A DNA stretch of 64,000 bases, from NCBI GenBank assembly GCA_016709025.1, contig JADJEQ010000008.1:217791-281790 (forward strand). Direction: 5' to 3'. The position numbers were made by a program, and so were the translations under genes. This stretch comes from Bacteroidales bacterium. GTDB taxonomy: Bacteria > Bacteroidota > Bacteroidia > Bacteroidales > Lentimicrobiaceae. Positions 34,667 to 43,663 of this stretch are shown in pieces; position 1 is the stretch's first letter; the number at the start of each line of letters is the position of its first letter. Under the pieces are notes generated by a model that was not told where the DNA came from, did not search any database, and was given only the letters and a program-made list of their open reading frames with translations.

Positions 34667-35686
34667 ATGAAAATTACACATAATCAGATTGAAACACTCT
34701 TTAATGATTTTAAAGATAAAAAGGTATTGATTCTTGGTGATGTAATGGTCGATGCCTACATCTTTGGAAAAGTTGACCGCATTTCACCCGAAGCACCGGT
34801 TCCGGTCGTATCAGTTAAAAAACGGGAGAACCTACTGGGCGGTGCTGCCAACGTCGCATTAAATATCAGGGCATTGGGAGCAATTCCAGTACTCTGTTCA
34901 GTAATTGGAAACGATATCAAAGGAGATGAGTTTACCGCCCTTTTGCAACAGGATGGGATTTCATCTGACGGAATTATCCGGAGTCCCGAAAGGATCACCA
35001 CCACTAAATTCAGGGTCATCGGGAATAACGTACAGATTTTGCGTGTTGATGAGGAAATGGATACTGACCTTAGCCAGGCCGAAGAAGAAAAGTTGCTTTC
35101 TGGGATAGAAACAATTCTTCAAAAACATCGGATAGCAGTGATTATACTTCAGGATTATAATAAAGGTGTGCTTACCAGGCATGTAATTGATGAAGTACTT
35201 TCAATGGCTTCTGAATTGGGGATTCCGGTGGTGGTGGATCCTAAAAAGAAAAACTTTGATGTATACCGGAATATAGATCTGTTTAAGCCTAATCTGAAGG
35301 AATTAAAGGAAGGATTAAAGATTGATGCGGAATTGGATGAACTTGATAAAATCAGGCAGGCAGTTGTTGATTGGCAGACTTTACATTCGATTGCGGTTGT
35401 TATGGTAACACTTTCAGAAGCAGGGGTATTTATACGTGACATATCCGGTCCGGAGGTGCTCGAATATCATATTCCGGCCCACGTACGTAATATTGCAGAT
35501 GTTTCAGGTGCCGGCGACACAGTAATAAGCGTAGCTTCGCTTTGCAGGGCATTGAAGGTACCTGTTTATTTAACGGCTGCATTATCGAATCTTGCAGGAG
35601 GCCTTGTCTGCGAGCATGTTGGTGTAGTGCCGGTTAACCGGGAACACCTGTTTGAGGAGGCGATCGACATGATAGCTGAAGAATAG
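34667..35686 (+). CDS. PfkB-family sugar kinase, HldE/RfaE domain I-like
   Basis: 339 residues. The N-terminal motif GDVMVDAYIFGKVDRISPEA, the glycine motif LLGGAANVALNI and the C-terminal catalytic DVSGAGDT (base Asp) place it with D-glycero-beta-D-manno-heptose-7-phosphate kinases. The cytidylyltransferase half of bifunctional HldE is absent, as in the separate HldA form. Such proteins feed ADP-heptose for lipopolysaccharide core, but in Bacteroidota the substrate of this subgroup is often untested. Confident on family, moderate on substrate. Confidence 0.82.
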   Translation: MKITHNQIETLFNDFKDKKVLILGDVMVDAYIFGKVDRISPEAPVPVVSVKKRENLLGGAANVALNIRALGAIPVLCSVIGNDIKGDEFTALLQQDGISSDGIIRSPERITTTKFRVIGNNVQILRVDEEMDTDLSQAEEEKLLSGIETILQKHRIAVIILQDYNKGVLTRHVIDEVLSMASELGIPVVVDPKKKNFDVYRNIDLFKPNLKELKEGLKIDAELDELDKIRQAVVDWQTLHSIAVVMVTLSEAGVFIRDISGPEVLEYHIPAHVRNIADVSGAGDTVISVASLCRALKVPVYLTAALSNLAGGLVCEHVGVVPVNREHLFEEAIDMIAEE

Positions 35687-35712
35687 TTCTGAAATGAAAT
35701 GGAAATATGGTA

Positions 35713-35720
35713 TATCTTTG
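35713..35720 (+). promoter_or_regulatory. -7 element (TATCTTTG) upstream of porT
   Basis: Matches TAnnTTTG, about 54 bp before the proposed porT start at 35774. A TTTG -33 box is not seen. Confidence 0.45.
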
Positions 35721-35773
35721 CCTGCTTGTAGGTTGGGTAAAATAAACAGGGCTTTCTTTCGTTAAATGAAAAA

Positions 35774-36549
35774 ATGATTAATGTGTGGTATAAGTTTCTG
35801 AGATTATTTATTGTTGCGGCTTTATTGGCTGTTTTTTACCCTATGCTTCAGCCCAGCGTATGAAGGTGCGTAACCTGACGAGCTATGACCTGGCACCATA
35901 CCATTTTGGTTTTATTCTGGGAATGAATGATATGCGCTTCACGATTAAAACCAAACCCGGATTTCAGGATCTGGTATTTTACAATTATCAGGGCGAGCCA
36001 GGCTCAGTAGTTCCTGATTCTGTCAGGCTATATGGAATTCAACACAAGCCTTACATGGGTTTTACAATCGGGATCGTTTCCAACCTCCGCATCAACGATT
36101 ACTTCGATTTCCGGTTTATTCCATCCCTCTCGTTCGGCGAACGTGATATTGAATACAGCATCCTTTCCTACTACAATGGTGAAGCCAGTCAACGCAAAAT
36201 CACCGAAAAAACACAATCTACTTTTGTAGAATTTCCTTTTCATCTCAAATACAAAGGCAGCCGGTTGAATAATGTAAGGCCTTACTGGCTGGTTGGAGGA
36301 AAATACGCCATAGACCTGGCAAGCGATTCCGGAAAGAACAGCGGCAATACAATTGTCCTGATGCAAAACGATGTATATGGGGAGATGGGGGCCGGATTGG
36401 ATTTTTATACTACTTTTTTTAAATTCGGGATTGAACTGAAAATGTCGTATGGAATGCGCGATATGCTTAAGCGCAAGGCCAATGTTTATACCTATCCGGT
36501 TGAGCGGCTCAGCTCAAAGATGTTCCTGCTTTCGTTTACCTTCGAATAA
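35774..36549 (+). CDS. porT: Type IX secretion/gliding protein PorT, with a frameshift in the signal peptide
   Basis: The body (229 residues from 35860) is a PorT-family outer-membrane beta-barrel: HFGFILGMNDMRFTIK, the RINDYFDFRFIPSLSFGERD segment, VEFPFHLKYKG and RPYWLVGGKYAIDLA. The signal peptide lies upstream in another frame, from the ATG at 35774 (MINVWYKFLRLFIVAALLAV). Adding one T to the T-run at 35832-35837 joins them as LAVFLPYASAQRMKVRNLTS, a normal signal peptidase site. PorT/SprT is needed for T9SS function. The single indel may be sequence error. As written, an internal start at 35860 would make a cytosolic, non-functional barrel. Confidence 0.85.
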
Positions 36550-36798
36550 GTGATCCGAACTTTTATGGCCGGGTTTTGTTATTTCCCCAATCAATAAATA
36601 AAGAAAATTTCAATGCTTCCGGTGCAGTGTAACGTATATTTAAAAACAACTGGTTATCAAGGTATTGTCGAAATTCAAATCATAGTTGTAAAAGTCTAAA
36701 TATCAATACTTTGCGTCTTTGCGTCTTTGCGTGATTCTTAAAATTGACGGACTATTGTATGAATTGTGATGTTTTAACTCCGGAAAACCCTATAAGCA

Positions 36799-38358
36799 AT
36801 GCGCAGAGAGCTTGATTTGAAACTTACCCCCTCCGAAGCATTTGATCCTGCAAGGTGGAAACATGCTGTTTCTTCCCGCATCGGCATTCCGGAAGGAAGA
36901 ATCTATCACATCAGACCGTTGAAGCGTTCAATAGATGCCAGACACAAGGTTTTTTTCAATCTTAAAGTTGAAGTTTTTATAGGGGAGCACTTCCCTAAAG
37001 CTGAAAAGATCAGCATTCCGGATTATCCCGATGTTAGCCGCCGTACACCTGTGTTAATAGTGGGAGCGGGGCCGGCCGGGCTTTTTGCAGCGCTGACCCT
37101 GATCGAACAAGGATTCAAACCTGTAATACTTGAACGTGGGAAAGATGTGAAAGCACGGAAATTTGACATTTCACTGTTAAACAGGGGAGAACGGCTTAAT
37201 CCCGATTCAAATTATTGTTTTGGTGAAGGAGGTGCAGGAACTTATTCAGATGGGAAACTTTATACCCGATCCACCAAGAGAGGGAATGTTTCGGATATTC
37301 TCAGAACCCTGGTTGCACATGGAGCTTCCGACGACCTGCTGATCGATGCGCACCCTCACATTGGCACCGATAAGCTTCCCAATATCATCGCTTCAATCAG
37401 GCGTTCAATTATTGATGCCGGTGGTGAGGTTCACTTTAATAAAAGGATAGTCCGGCTGATTCTCAAAAACGGCAAGGTTAAAGGAGTTATTGATTCCGCC
37501 GGAAATGAGTTCAGATCAAATTCGGTAATATTGGCTACCGGTCACTCTGCCCGCGATGTTTTCGATTTTCTTCATGATCAGGGGCTGCTGCTGGAACCCA
37601 AGCCTTTTGCATTGGGCATCAGGGTTGAACATCCTCAGCAGTTAATCGATTCTATACAGTATCATGTTCCGGAAAGGGGGCCGCACCTCCCTGCAGCTTC
37701 ATATAACCTGGTTACTCAGGCTGAGGGGCGTGGCGTTTTTTCTTTTTGTATGTGCCCGGGTGGCATTATAGTACCAGCTTCTACCGGAAATAATGAATTG
37801 GTTGTTAACGGGATGTCGAATTCGATGCGGAATTCGCCATATGCAAATTCGGGAATTGCAGTTGCCATCGAGCCTGAAGACTGGCAGAAATTTCAACACG
37901 AAGGTCCTTTTGCAGCTTTACGCTTTCAACAGGCGATAGAAGCCGCTGCGTGGGATGCTGCCGGCAATTCACTGAAAGCCCCGGCCCAGCGGATGACCGA
38001 TTTTATGAATGACAAGGTATCTGCCAATCTGCCGGTTTGTTCATACAACCCGGGCCTTGTGAGTGTTCCGCTTTCATCATTTCTGCCCGATTTTCTGACT
38101 TCACGCCTCAAACTGGCGTTCCGCGATTTTAACAATAAAATGAATGGTTATCTCACTGAAGATGCTGTTTTGGTTGGGGTTGAGTCAAGAACTTCCTCGC
38201 CTGTGCGGATCCCACGGAAAGACGACACCCTTCAGCATCCCCAGGCTGCCGGACTTTTTCCGTGTGGTGAAGGGGCTGGCTATGCCGGAGGAATTGTTTC
38301 CTCAGCCATAGATGGTATCAGGTGCGCCCTGGCAGTTGCGGGCAAATCAGCAGATTAA
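36799..38358 (+). CDS. FAD-dependent dehydrogenase (COG2509-type)
   Basis: 519 residues. The N-terminal ~85 residues form a small substrate or partner domain (RRELDLKLTPSEAFDPARWK). The Rossmann FAD-binding motif VLIVGAGPAGLFAALTL follows at about 91, with CFGEGGAGTYSDGKLYTRST downstream and a second glycine motif VILATGHSARD. The C-terminus has AGLFPCGEGAGYAGGIVSSA. This is the widespread NAD(FAD)-utilising dehydrogenase group of unknown physiological substrate. No operon partner is evident. Confidence 0.87.
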   Translation: MRRELDLKLTPSEAFDPARWKHAVSSRIGIPEGRIYHIRPLKRSIDARHKVFFNLKVEVFIGEHFPKAEKISIPDYPDVSRRTPVLIVGAGPAGLFAALTLIEQGFKPVILERGKDVKARKFDISLLNRGERLNPDSNYCFGEGGAGTYSDGKLYTRSTKRGNVSDILRTLVAHGASDDLLIDAHPHIGTDKLPNIIASIRRSIIDAGGEVHFNKRIVRLILKNGKVKGVIDSAGNEFRSNSVILATGHSARDVFDFLHDQGLLLEPKPFALGIRVEHPQQLIDSIQYHVPERGPHLPAASYNLVTQAEGRGVFSFCMCPGGIIVPASTGNNELVVNGMSNSMRNSPYANSGIAVAIEPEDWQKFQHEGPFAALRFQQAIEAAAWDAAGNSLKAPAQRMTDFMNDKVSANLPVCSYNPGLVSVPLSSFLPDFLTSRLKLAFRDFNNKMNGYLTEDAVLVGVESRTSSPVRIPRKDDTLQHPQAAGLFPCGEGAGYAGGIVSSAIDGIRCALAVAGKSAD

Positions 38359-38461
38359 TTACTTCCCATCTTCAACTTACCTCCTCACTTTATTTTAATG
38401 GCAAATTTGTTAAGTTTGCATTGTATTTACAATTCATGTCTCAGGCAACCATAAGCACATC

Positions 38462-39160
38462 ATGAACGAAATCTCACTTAACGCTGATCTGTTTGAAGTA
38501 ATGCGCAAAAAAGCCTTGCTTAAACAGGATATATACAGGAAAACCCTGAACACATTCCAACAGTTTAAAAACATCATTCTCGAAATGTTGGCTGAATATC
38601 AGGAAAAATACAATGGAACCAGGGAGATTGTACCTTTTGAATTCCGCGACAGAAGTGAATTTGAACTTGAGGTTAAGTTTGGAGGGGATGTCCTGATCTT
38701 CATGATGCACACGAATATTTTCGAATTTTCAAGAATGCATGAGGTTATGAAGACATCATATATTCGCGAAGATACCGAGCGCTCATACTGTGGCGTTATT
38801 AACATTTACAACTTCCTGGCCGATTCATTCAGGTATAACAGGGTTAACGATGTCGGTTATATGATTGGAAGGGTGTTTATTAACAAGGACATGCATTATT
38901 TTATCGAGGGGAAAAGAGAAATCGGGATGCTTTACTACAATTTTGCCACATCCGAAGTAACAAAGGAGGCAATACGTGCAATCATTGACTCTGCGATCAG
39001 GTACACCATTAATTTTGATTTACTTACACCACCTTACGAGGATGTTAAGCAGGTTTCGGTTTATGATATGCAATCATCACTCGAAAACCAGAAAATACCA
39101 ACCGGCAAACGACTTGGTTTTCGTTTTCAGGCCGATCACGATGAATTTGTCGAATCCTGA
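38462..39160 (+). CDS. Conserved hypothetical cytosolic protein
   Basis: 232 residues, no signal peptide or membrane segment. N-terminal helix (FEVMRKKALLKQDIYRKTLN), a mixed alpha/beta middle with DVLIFMMHTNIFEFSRMHEV and YCGVINIYNFLADSFRYNR, and a C-terminal Gly/Arg-rich end. I believe it is a conserved Bacteroidota protein but know no function. It lies just upstream of the tRNA-Glu/rpsT unit and is separated from it by a promoter. Confidence 0.75.
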   Translation: MNEISLNADLFEVMRKKALLKQDIYRKTLNTFQQFKNIILEMLAEYQEKYNGTREIVPFEFRDRSEFELEVKFGGDVLIFMMHTNIFEFSRMHEVMKTSYIREDTERSYCGVINIYNFLADSFRYNRVNDVGYMIGRVFINKDMHYFIEGKREIGMLYYNFATSEVTKEAIRAIIDSAIRYTINFDLLTPPYEDVKQVSVYDMQSSLENQKIPTGKRLGFRFQADHDEFVES

Positions 39161-39262
39161 TTCGAACTTTTCATGATTTGTGAAATTTAAATAGTTGATA
39201 AACAATAGATTAATAAATTTTTAGTTCCTGACCTGATTTTTTATTAAATTTTTCAGATTGGA

Positions 39263-39293
39263 TTTGGAGTATTGAAAAATAGTTGTACATTTG
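39263..39293 (+). promoter_or_regulatory. Promoter of tRNA-Glu/rpsT
   Basis: TTTG (39263-39266), 19-bp spacer, TACATTTG (39286-39293): an almost ideal Bacteroidota -33/-7 pair, 24 bp upstream of the tRNA 5' end. Confidence 0.8.
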
Positions 39294-39317
39294 CAGTCCT
39301 TAACCAAATAACCTGAC

Positions 39318-39389
39318 GGTCCGTTCGTCTAACGGTTAGGACGCCAGGTTTTCATCCTGGTAATAGGGGTTCGATTCCCCTACGGACTA
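39318..39389 (+). tRNA. tRNA-Glu (anticodon UUC)
   Basis: 72 nt, complete cloverleaf: acceptor GGTCCGT/ACGGACT (with a G-U first pair), anticodon stem CCAGG-TTTTCAT-CCTGG giving TTC, and T-arm AGGGG-TTCGATT-CCCCT. CCA is not encoded. This is an ordinary Glu tRNA, so the aberrant UUC tRNA at 22671 is not needed for decoding. Confidence 0.96.
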
Positions 39390-39407
39390 CAAAACAAGAT
39401 TAGAAAA

Positions 39408-39662
39408 ATGGCAAATCATAAATCATCATTAAAAAGAATCAGGGCTAACGAAACCCGCCGCATCCGCAACCGTTATTATGGTAAAACCATGCGCAATGCA
39501 GTGCGAAAATTCAGGTCCCTCGAAAATAAGTCAGAAGCTGCTGAGAAGTTGCCTAAACTCATTTCAATGATCGACAAATTAGCCAGGAGAACTGTAATTC
39601 ATAAAAATAAAGCCGGTAACCTTAAATCAAAGCTTACCAGGTTGGTTAACAAAATGGCATAA
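39408..39662 (+). CDS. rpsT: 30S ribosomal protein S20
   Basis: 84 residues, all helical and basic: ANHKSSLKRIRANETRRIRN at the start and ARRTVIHKNKAGNLKSKLTR towards the end, as expected for S20, which binds 16S rRNA in the small subunit body. It begins 18 bp after the tRNA-Glu and probably shares its transcript, ending at the hairpin at 39684. Confidence 0.97.
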   Translation: MANHKSSLKRIRANETRRIRNRYYGKTMRNAVRKFRSLENKSEAAEKLPKLISMIDKLARRTVIHKNKAGNLKSKLTRLVNKMA

Positions 39663-39683
39663 TAATTAGAGATTATATGTTAC

Positions 39684-39710
39684 CCCCGTGCGAAAGTACG
39701 GGGTTTTTTT
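39684..39710 (+). terminator. Terminator after rpsT
   Basis: Stem CCCCGT/ACGGGG with 8-nt loop followed by seven T. Confidence 0.88.
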
Positions 39711-39755
39711 ATTTTAGTCAAAGGTGTTAACTTAGCTGAATTATTTATCTGCTAT

Positions 39756-40454
39756 ATGGATGATACATCATCGCGGTTGCCCATTAGAAGCTGGGCTGAA
39801 GGTGATCAACCCCGCGAAAAACTTATAAAATACGGTAAAAATATACTCAGCGATGCCGAATTGATTGCCATACTTCTCCGTTCAGGCACCAGGGAAAAAT
39901 CAGCCGTTGATCTGGCCAGATTCCTGCTGAAGAAATGTACTGATGACCTGATCGCACTGTCAAAAGTGAGTGTTGAAGATCTGATGAAAATCAAGGGAAT
40001 TGGCCAGGCCAAAGCGCTCAGCATCGTTGCAGCGCTGGAACTAGGCCGGCGCAGACGCCAGGCTGAAGTCCCGGTGAAAAAAGTTATTACTTCAAGCAGG
40101 GATGCCTACGAACTGTTCTATCCTTACCTCGCCGACAGCCTGTACGAAGAATTCTGGGTCATGTTTTTAAACCGGGCCAATGCCTGGAAGTCTATCCACA
40201 GCATCAGCGAGGGAGGCCAGGCAGGTACGGTTGCAGATCCTAAAAAGATTTTCAAATTTGCACTCGAACAAAATGCAGCTTCGATTATTCTTTGTCATAA
40301 CCATCCTTCAGGCAATCTTAAACCAAGTGAAGCTGATATCAGGCTGACCAAAAAGCTTAAAGAGTCCGGGCTCATGCTGGACCTGCCTGTACTGGACCAC
40401 CTGATCATTGGTGAGGAAAAATACTTTAGTTTTGCCGATGAAGGAATCCTTTAA
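39756..40454 (+). CDS. radC: RadC family JAB-domain protein
   Basis: 232 residues. An N-terminal UPF0758 helix-hairpin-helix region (LIKYGKNILSDAELIAILLR, then LMKIKGIGQAKALSI) is followed by a JAMM metal site: H-N-H-P-S-G-N with the downstream Asp in PSEADIRLT. The C-terminus LPVLDHLIIGEEKYFSFADE is typical. Despite the name, a role in DNA repair is not established for the family. The next downstream feature is a palindromic repeat. Confidence 0.93.
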   Translation: MDDTSSRLPIRSWAEGDQPREKLIKYGKNILSDAELIAILLRSGTREKSAVDLARFLLKKCTDDLIALSKVSVEDLMKIKGIGQAKALSIVAALELGRRRRQAEVPVKKVITSSRDAYELFYPYLADSLYEEFWVMFLNRANAWKSIHSISEGGQAGTVADPKKIFKFALEQNAASIILCHNHPSGNLKPSEADIRLTKKLKESGLMLDLPVLDHLIIGEEKYFSFADEGIL

Positions 40455-40506
40455 TGGATGTCATTTAATAAAGGTCCCGGATTTGAAAATAACACAATGA
40501 GATATC

Positions 40507-40551
40507 CTTCGACTCCGCTCAGGATGACTGTCAGTCTGAGCGGAGTCGAAG
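40507..40551. repeat. Palindromic CTTCGACTCCGCTCAG repeat
   Basis: CTTCGACTCCGCTCAG (40507-40522) and its exact inverse (40536-40551) around a 13-nt loop. Related single or inverted units occur at 32421, 41820 and 41971, so this is a dispersed REP-like family. It could also end the radC transcript. Confidence 0.85.
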
Positions 40552-40611
40552 ACAGCGTTTCTTAAAATATTAACAGTGGTTCTTTAATCTTTATTTTTCG
40601 ATTTACTGACT

Positions 40612-41763
40612 ATGATAAAAATAGTGACTGTTATTGGTGCGAGGCCACAGATTATAAAGGCTGCTGCTCTTAGCAGGGCAATTTCAACTGGTTTTAAAGA
40701 CAAGATTAACGAAATAATTGTCCATACCGGGCAGCATTACGATGCCAATATGTCGCAGGTTTTCATCGACGAGCTGGGTATTCCTGCGCCCGATTATAAT
40801 CTTGGCGTGGGTAGTGGAAGTCATGGCCGGCAAACTGCTGTGATGATTGAAGGAATTGAAAAGATTCTTCAGGACGAAAAACCTGATTTTCTGGTACTCT
40901 ATGGCGACACGAATTCCACGCTGGCCGGAGCCGTTGCATCTTCCAAATTGCGGATACCCATTGTTCATATTGAAGCCGGCCTCAGGTCGTTCAACAAGTC
41001 AATGCCCGAGGAGATCAACCGGATTATGTGCGACCATGCTTCCACACTCTTATTCTCACCCACCCTTACCGGTTACCGGAATCTCCTCCGCGAAGGATTC
41101 AGCGCTCAAAATCAGCCTCCTTTCACAAGCGACAATCCTGGCATCTTTCATTGTGGTGACATAATGTTTGATAACAGCCTTCACTTTGCCGGCATCGCTG
41201 AAGAGCGCTCTGATGTTCTGAAACAGTGGGGGCTTGAAAAAGAAAACTACCTGCTGGCAACCATTCACCGCGATAACAATACCGATGATCCCGAAAGATT
41301 GCGCAGCATCTTCAGTGCTCTGAACCAGGTGAGTTTAGCAAACAACCTGATGATTGCTTTACCGCTTCATCCGCGCACGAGCGGGTTGCTCCGGCAGAAC
41401 CTTCCGGCAGAACTCTTCACTTCTGTAAGTGGCAATCCATTCATTACGATGATGCCTCCTGTTTCGTTTCTCGATATGATCAAACTGGAAAAACATGCCA
41501 GGATGGTAATTACTGATTCAGGTGGCGTTCAGAAGGAAGCCTATTATTTTGGCAAGCCCTGTGTTATTGCGCGACCAGAAACCGAATGGGTTGAAATTGT
41601 GGAAGCCGGTGCCGGAATCATTGCCGATGCCGATGAAAACGCTATTGTATTGGCTGCTACCGGATATCTTAATAATCCTCCGGTCAGTTTCCCTGAAGTT
41701 TTTGGCGATGGTAAAGCAGCTGAATTTATATGCAGGACTATTGCCGGGGCTGCCTGGAAATAG
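40612..41763 (+). CDS. wecB: UDP-N-acetylglucosamine 2-epimerase (non-hydrolysing)
   Basis: 383 residues, typical length. Family motifs VIGARPQIIKAAALSRAI, HTGQHYDANMS, LYGDTNSTLAGA, HIEAGLRSFNKSMPEEINR and TDSGGVQKEAYYFGKPCV are all present. It interconverts UDP-GlcNAc and UDP-ManNAc for surface polysaccharide or ManNAc-containing glycans. No other glycan genes are adjacent, so the pathway in this organism is not shown. Confidence 0.94.
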   Translation: MIKIVTVIGARPQIIKAAALSRAISTGFKDKINEIIVHTGQHYDANMSQVFIDELGIPAPDYNLGVGSGSHGRQTAVMIEGIEKILQDEKPDFLVLYGDTNSTLAGAVASSKLRIPIVHIEAGLRSFNKSMPEEINRIMCDHASTLLFSPTLTGYRNLLREGFSAQNQPPFTSDNPGIFHCGDIMFDNSLHFAGIAEERSDVLKQWGLEKENYLLATIHRDNNTDDPERLRSIFSALNQVSLANNLMIALPLHPRTSGLLRQNLPAELFTSVSGNPFITMMPPVSFLDMIKLEKHARMVITDSGGVQKEAYYFGKPCVIARPETEWVEIVEAGAGIIADADENAIVLAATGYLNNPPVSFPEVFGDGKAAEFICRTIAGAAWK

Positions 41764-42412
41764 TATAGCATCACGCTGATTAACCGTTATTCGGTGTCGT
41801 TTAGTTAAGAAACTTTGTCATCGACTCCTCTCAGGCAGACACACCATTTATTCATCTCATTAAATGAATGGGTCATTTCGACCGCAGGGAGAAATCTGTT
41901 GTTATTGAGAGATACCGTAATAAACAGCATCTCTGTCATTCGTCATTCATCATTCGTCATTAGCCTGTCACCCTGAGAGGAGTCGAAGGGCGTCATTCGT
42001 CATTCGTTGATTGATGAGCCGAAGGATACTTTTTCATTTTATTTTCAAATCGGAACCATATCTAGGGCCTGCTGAAAAACCGACAATAAGTACATTATCA
42101 GAATCATACAATGAAAATTTAAATTCTTTGTTTAAGGTATTTGTGAAACTTTATCACTTTTCCCTGCACCTAAAGTGAAGAATGAGACCGGGGGGTTCGG
42201 GGGGTTTTTCAGCAAGCATTATCTAAACGATATTGATAATTGCTGTCTGTCTTTTTCCAGCATAAGCCAGATACCTGCAAACAGGTTATTTTACCGGCCT
42301 TGAATAGAGTTGTGTTGTTCTTTTAATGCACTGTTAATCAAAACAATAACAGTGTTTTGCTTTTTTCATCCAAAATTCATTTGCCAGGCCTTTTTTATTA
42401 AAAATAAAAATG
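41764..42412. repeat. Repeat-rich intergenic region upstream of rpsF
   Basis: About 650 bp with no credible gene. It holds an inverted pair TCGACTCCTCTCAGG (41822) / CCTGAGAGGAGTCGA (~41972), CATTCGTCATTCATCATTCG runs at 41937-42010, and a 145-bp element with terminal inverted repeats at 42070-42214 (separate entry). The promoter of rpsF lies at the right edge. Confidence 0.75.
42070..42214. repeat. MITE-like element with 12-bp terminal inverted repeats
   Basis: TGCTGAAAAACC at 42070-42081 and GGTTTTTCAGCA at 42203-42214 are perfect inverse copies bounding 145 bp of non-coding DNA. The right end also has G-runs (GGGGGGTTCGGGGGG). No flanking direct repeat is obvious. It could be a non-autonomous transposon remnant. 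Confidence 0.55.
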
Positions 42413-42420
42413 TACCTTTG
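42413..42420 (+). promoter_or_regulatory. -7 element (TACCTTTG) of the rpsF operon
   Basis: TACCTTTG matches TAnnTTTG, 48 bp upstream of rpsF. The nearest TTTG upstream is too far (29-bp spacer) to be a standard -33 box. Confidence 0.6.
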
Positions 42421-42468
42421 CAGTCCGTTTAAAATTCGTATTGAATTAATAATCAAACCTTAAAACAG

Positions 42469-42843
42469 ATGTTGAAAAACTATGAAACCGTTTTCATTAT
42501 GACTCCCGTTTTGTCTGATGATCAGATGAAGGAAGCGGTTGGAAAATTTCAGAAATTGCTGAAAGACAAGGGGGCTGAGATAGTCCACGAAGATCACTGG
42601 GGCCTGCGCAAGTTTGCGTATACCATTCAGAAGAAAACTTCGGGCTTTTACCACCTGATAGAGTTTAAATCAGAAGGCAGTGTAATTAATGATCTGGAAA
42701 TTGCATTTAAGCGTGATGAGCGCATTCTTCGTTTCCTCACCGTGGCACTTGACAAACACGCCGTTGCATACAACGAAAAGAAACGCGTTATCAAAGCCGC
42801 TGCAGTTGCCGCTGAGCCTGTTACAGAAGCCGAAAAGGTCTAA
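42469..42843 (+). CDS. rpsF: 30S ribosomal protein S6
   Basis: 124 residues: LKNYETVFIMTPVLSDDQMK start, EDHWGLRKFAYTIQKKTSGF core and a C-terminal Ala/Glu-rich tail beyond residue ~100. It binds 16S rRNA as a pair with S18, whose gene follows 17 bp downstream. First gene of the rpsF-rpsR-rplI operon. Confidence 0.97.
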   Translation: MLKNYETVFIMTPVLSDDQMKEAVGKFQKLLKDKGAEIVHEDHWGLRKFAYTIQKKTSGFYHLIEFKSEGSVINDLEIAFKRDERILRFLTVALDKHAVAYNEKKRVIKAAAVAAEPVTEAEKV

Positions 42844-42860
42844 TTTTAATTCATTCAACA

Positions 42861-43133
42861 ATGGCAAATCAACCAAATTCAGAAATCAAATACTTAACCC
42901 CGATTGCGGTCGATGTTAAGAAAAAGAAATACTGCCGTTTCAAAAAGAGCGGTATCAAGTATATTGACTACAAAGATGCTGACTTCCTTATGAAGTTTGT
43001 AAATGAGCAGGGTAAGATTCTTCCCCGCCGCATTACCGGTACATCAACCAAATACCAGCGCAAGGTTGCGCAGGCGGTTAAAAGGGCCCGTCATATTGCC
43101 CTGATGCCTTATGTGGCTGACTTGTTAAAATAA
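42861..43133 (+). CDS. rpsR: 30S ribosomal protein S18
   Basis: 90 residues. KKKYCRFKKSGIKYIDYKDA and the C-terminal RRITGTSTKYQRKVAQAVKR and ARHIALMPYV are diagnostic. It pairs with S6 on the platform of the small subunit. A purine-rich AAGGAGG at its end serves as ribosome-binding site for rplI, which is notable because Bacteroidota seldom use strong Shine-Dalgarno sites. Confidence 0.97.
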   Translation: MANQPNSEIKYLTPIAVDVKKKKYCRFKKSGIKYIDYKDADFLMKFVNEQGKILPRRITGTSTKYQRKVAQAVKRARHIALMPYVADLLK

Positions 43134-43146
43134 GGAGGATCAAACG

Positions 43147-43596
43147 ATGGAAGTAATTCTTAAAAGAGATATCCCCAGTCTGGGTTATGCAACAGACATT
43201 GTAAAGGTACGCGATGGATACGGTCGTAATTATCTTATCCCGCAGGGTATAGCTATCCTGGCTACCGAAGCCAACCGTAAAATGAATGCCGAAACACTGA
43301 AGCAGAAAGCATTTAAAGAAGACAAAATCCGTAACGAAGCTGAAGCACTGGTTAAAAAACTCGAAAACATTACGGTGAAGATTGGTGCAAAAGTAGCATC
43401 AACCGGTAAAATTTTCGGTTCGGTTAACTCACTGCAGATCGCCGAAGCACTGAAAGCCCAGTTTAATTACGATGTTGACCGCAAGAAAATTCATCTTGAC
43501 GGCGATTCAGTAAAAGAAGTTGGTGAATACCAGGCAAAAGTAATGCTACACAAAGGCGTTAGCGTTATGGTCAATTTTGAAGTTTTTGCTGAATAG
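43147..43596 (+). CDS. rplI: 50S ribosomal protein L9
   Basis: 149 residues: N-terminal MEVILKRDIPSLGYATDIVK and VRDGYGRNYLIPQGIA domain, a long connecting helix, and a C-terminal domain with TGKIFGSVNSLQIAEALKA. It starts 13 bp after rpsR with AAGGAGG upstream, and is the last gene of the operon before a terminator. Confidence 0.97.
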   Translation: MEVILKRDIPSLGYATDIVKVRDGYGRNYLIPQGIAILATEANRKMNAETLKQKAFKEDKIRNEAEALVKKLENITVKIGAKVASTGKIFGSVNSLQIAEALKAQFNYDVDRKKIHLDGDSVKEVGEYQAKVMLHKGVSVMVNFEVFAE

Positions 43597-43626
43597 TAAA
43601 TCCGGAATTGATTTTTTAATATTTTT

Positions 43627-43655
43627 AATCCCGGCCCTGTTGCCGGGATTTTTAT
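43627..43655 (+). terminator. Terminator after rplI
   Basis: AATCCCGGC/GCCGGGATT stem with 6-nt loop followed by T-rich sequence. Confidence 0.88.
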
Positions 43656-43663
43656 TAGAGGTT

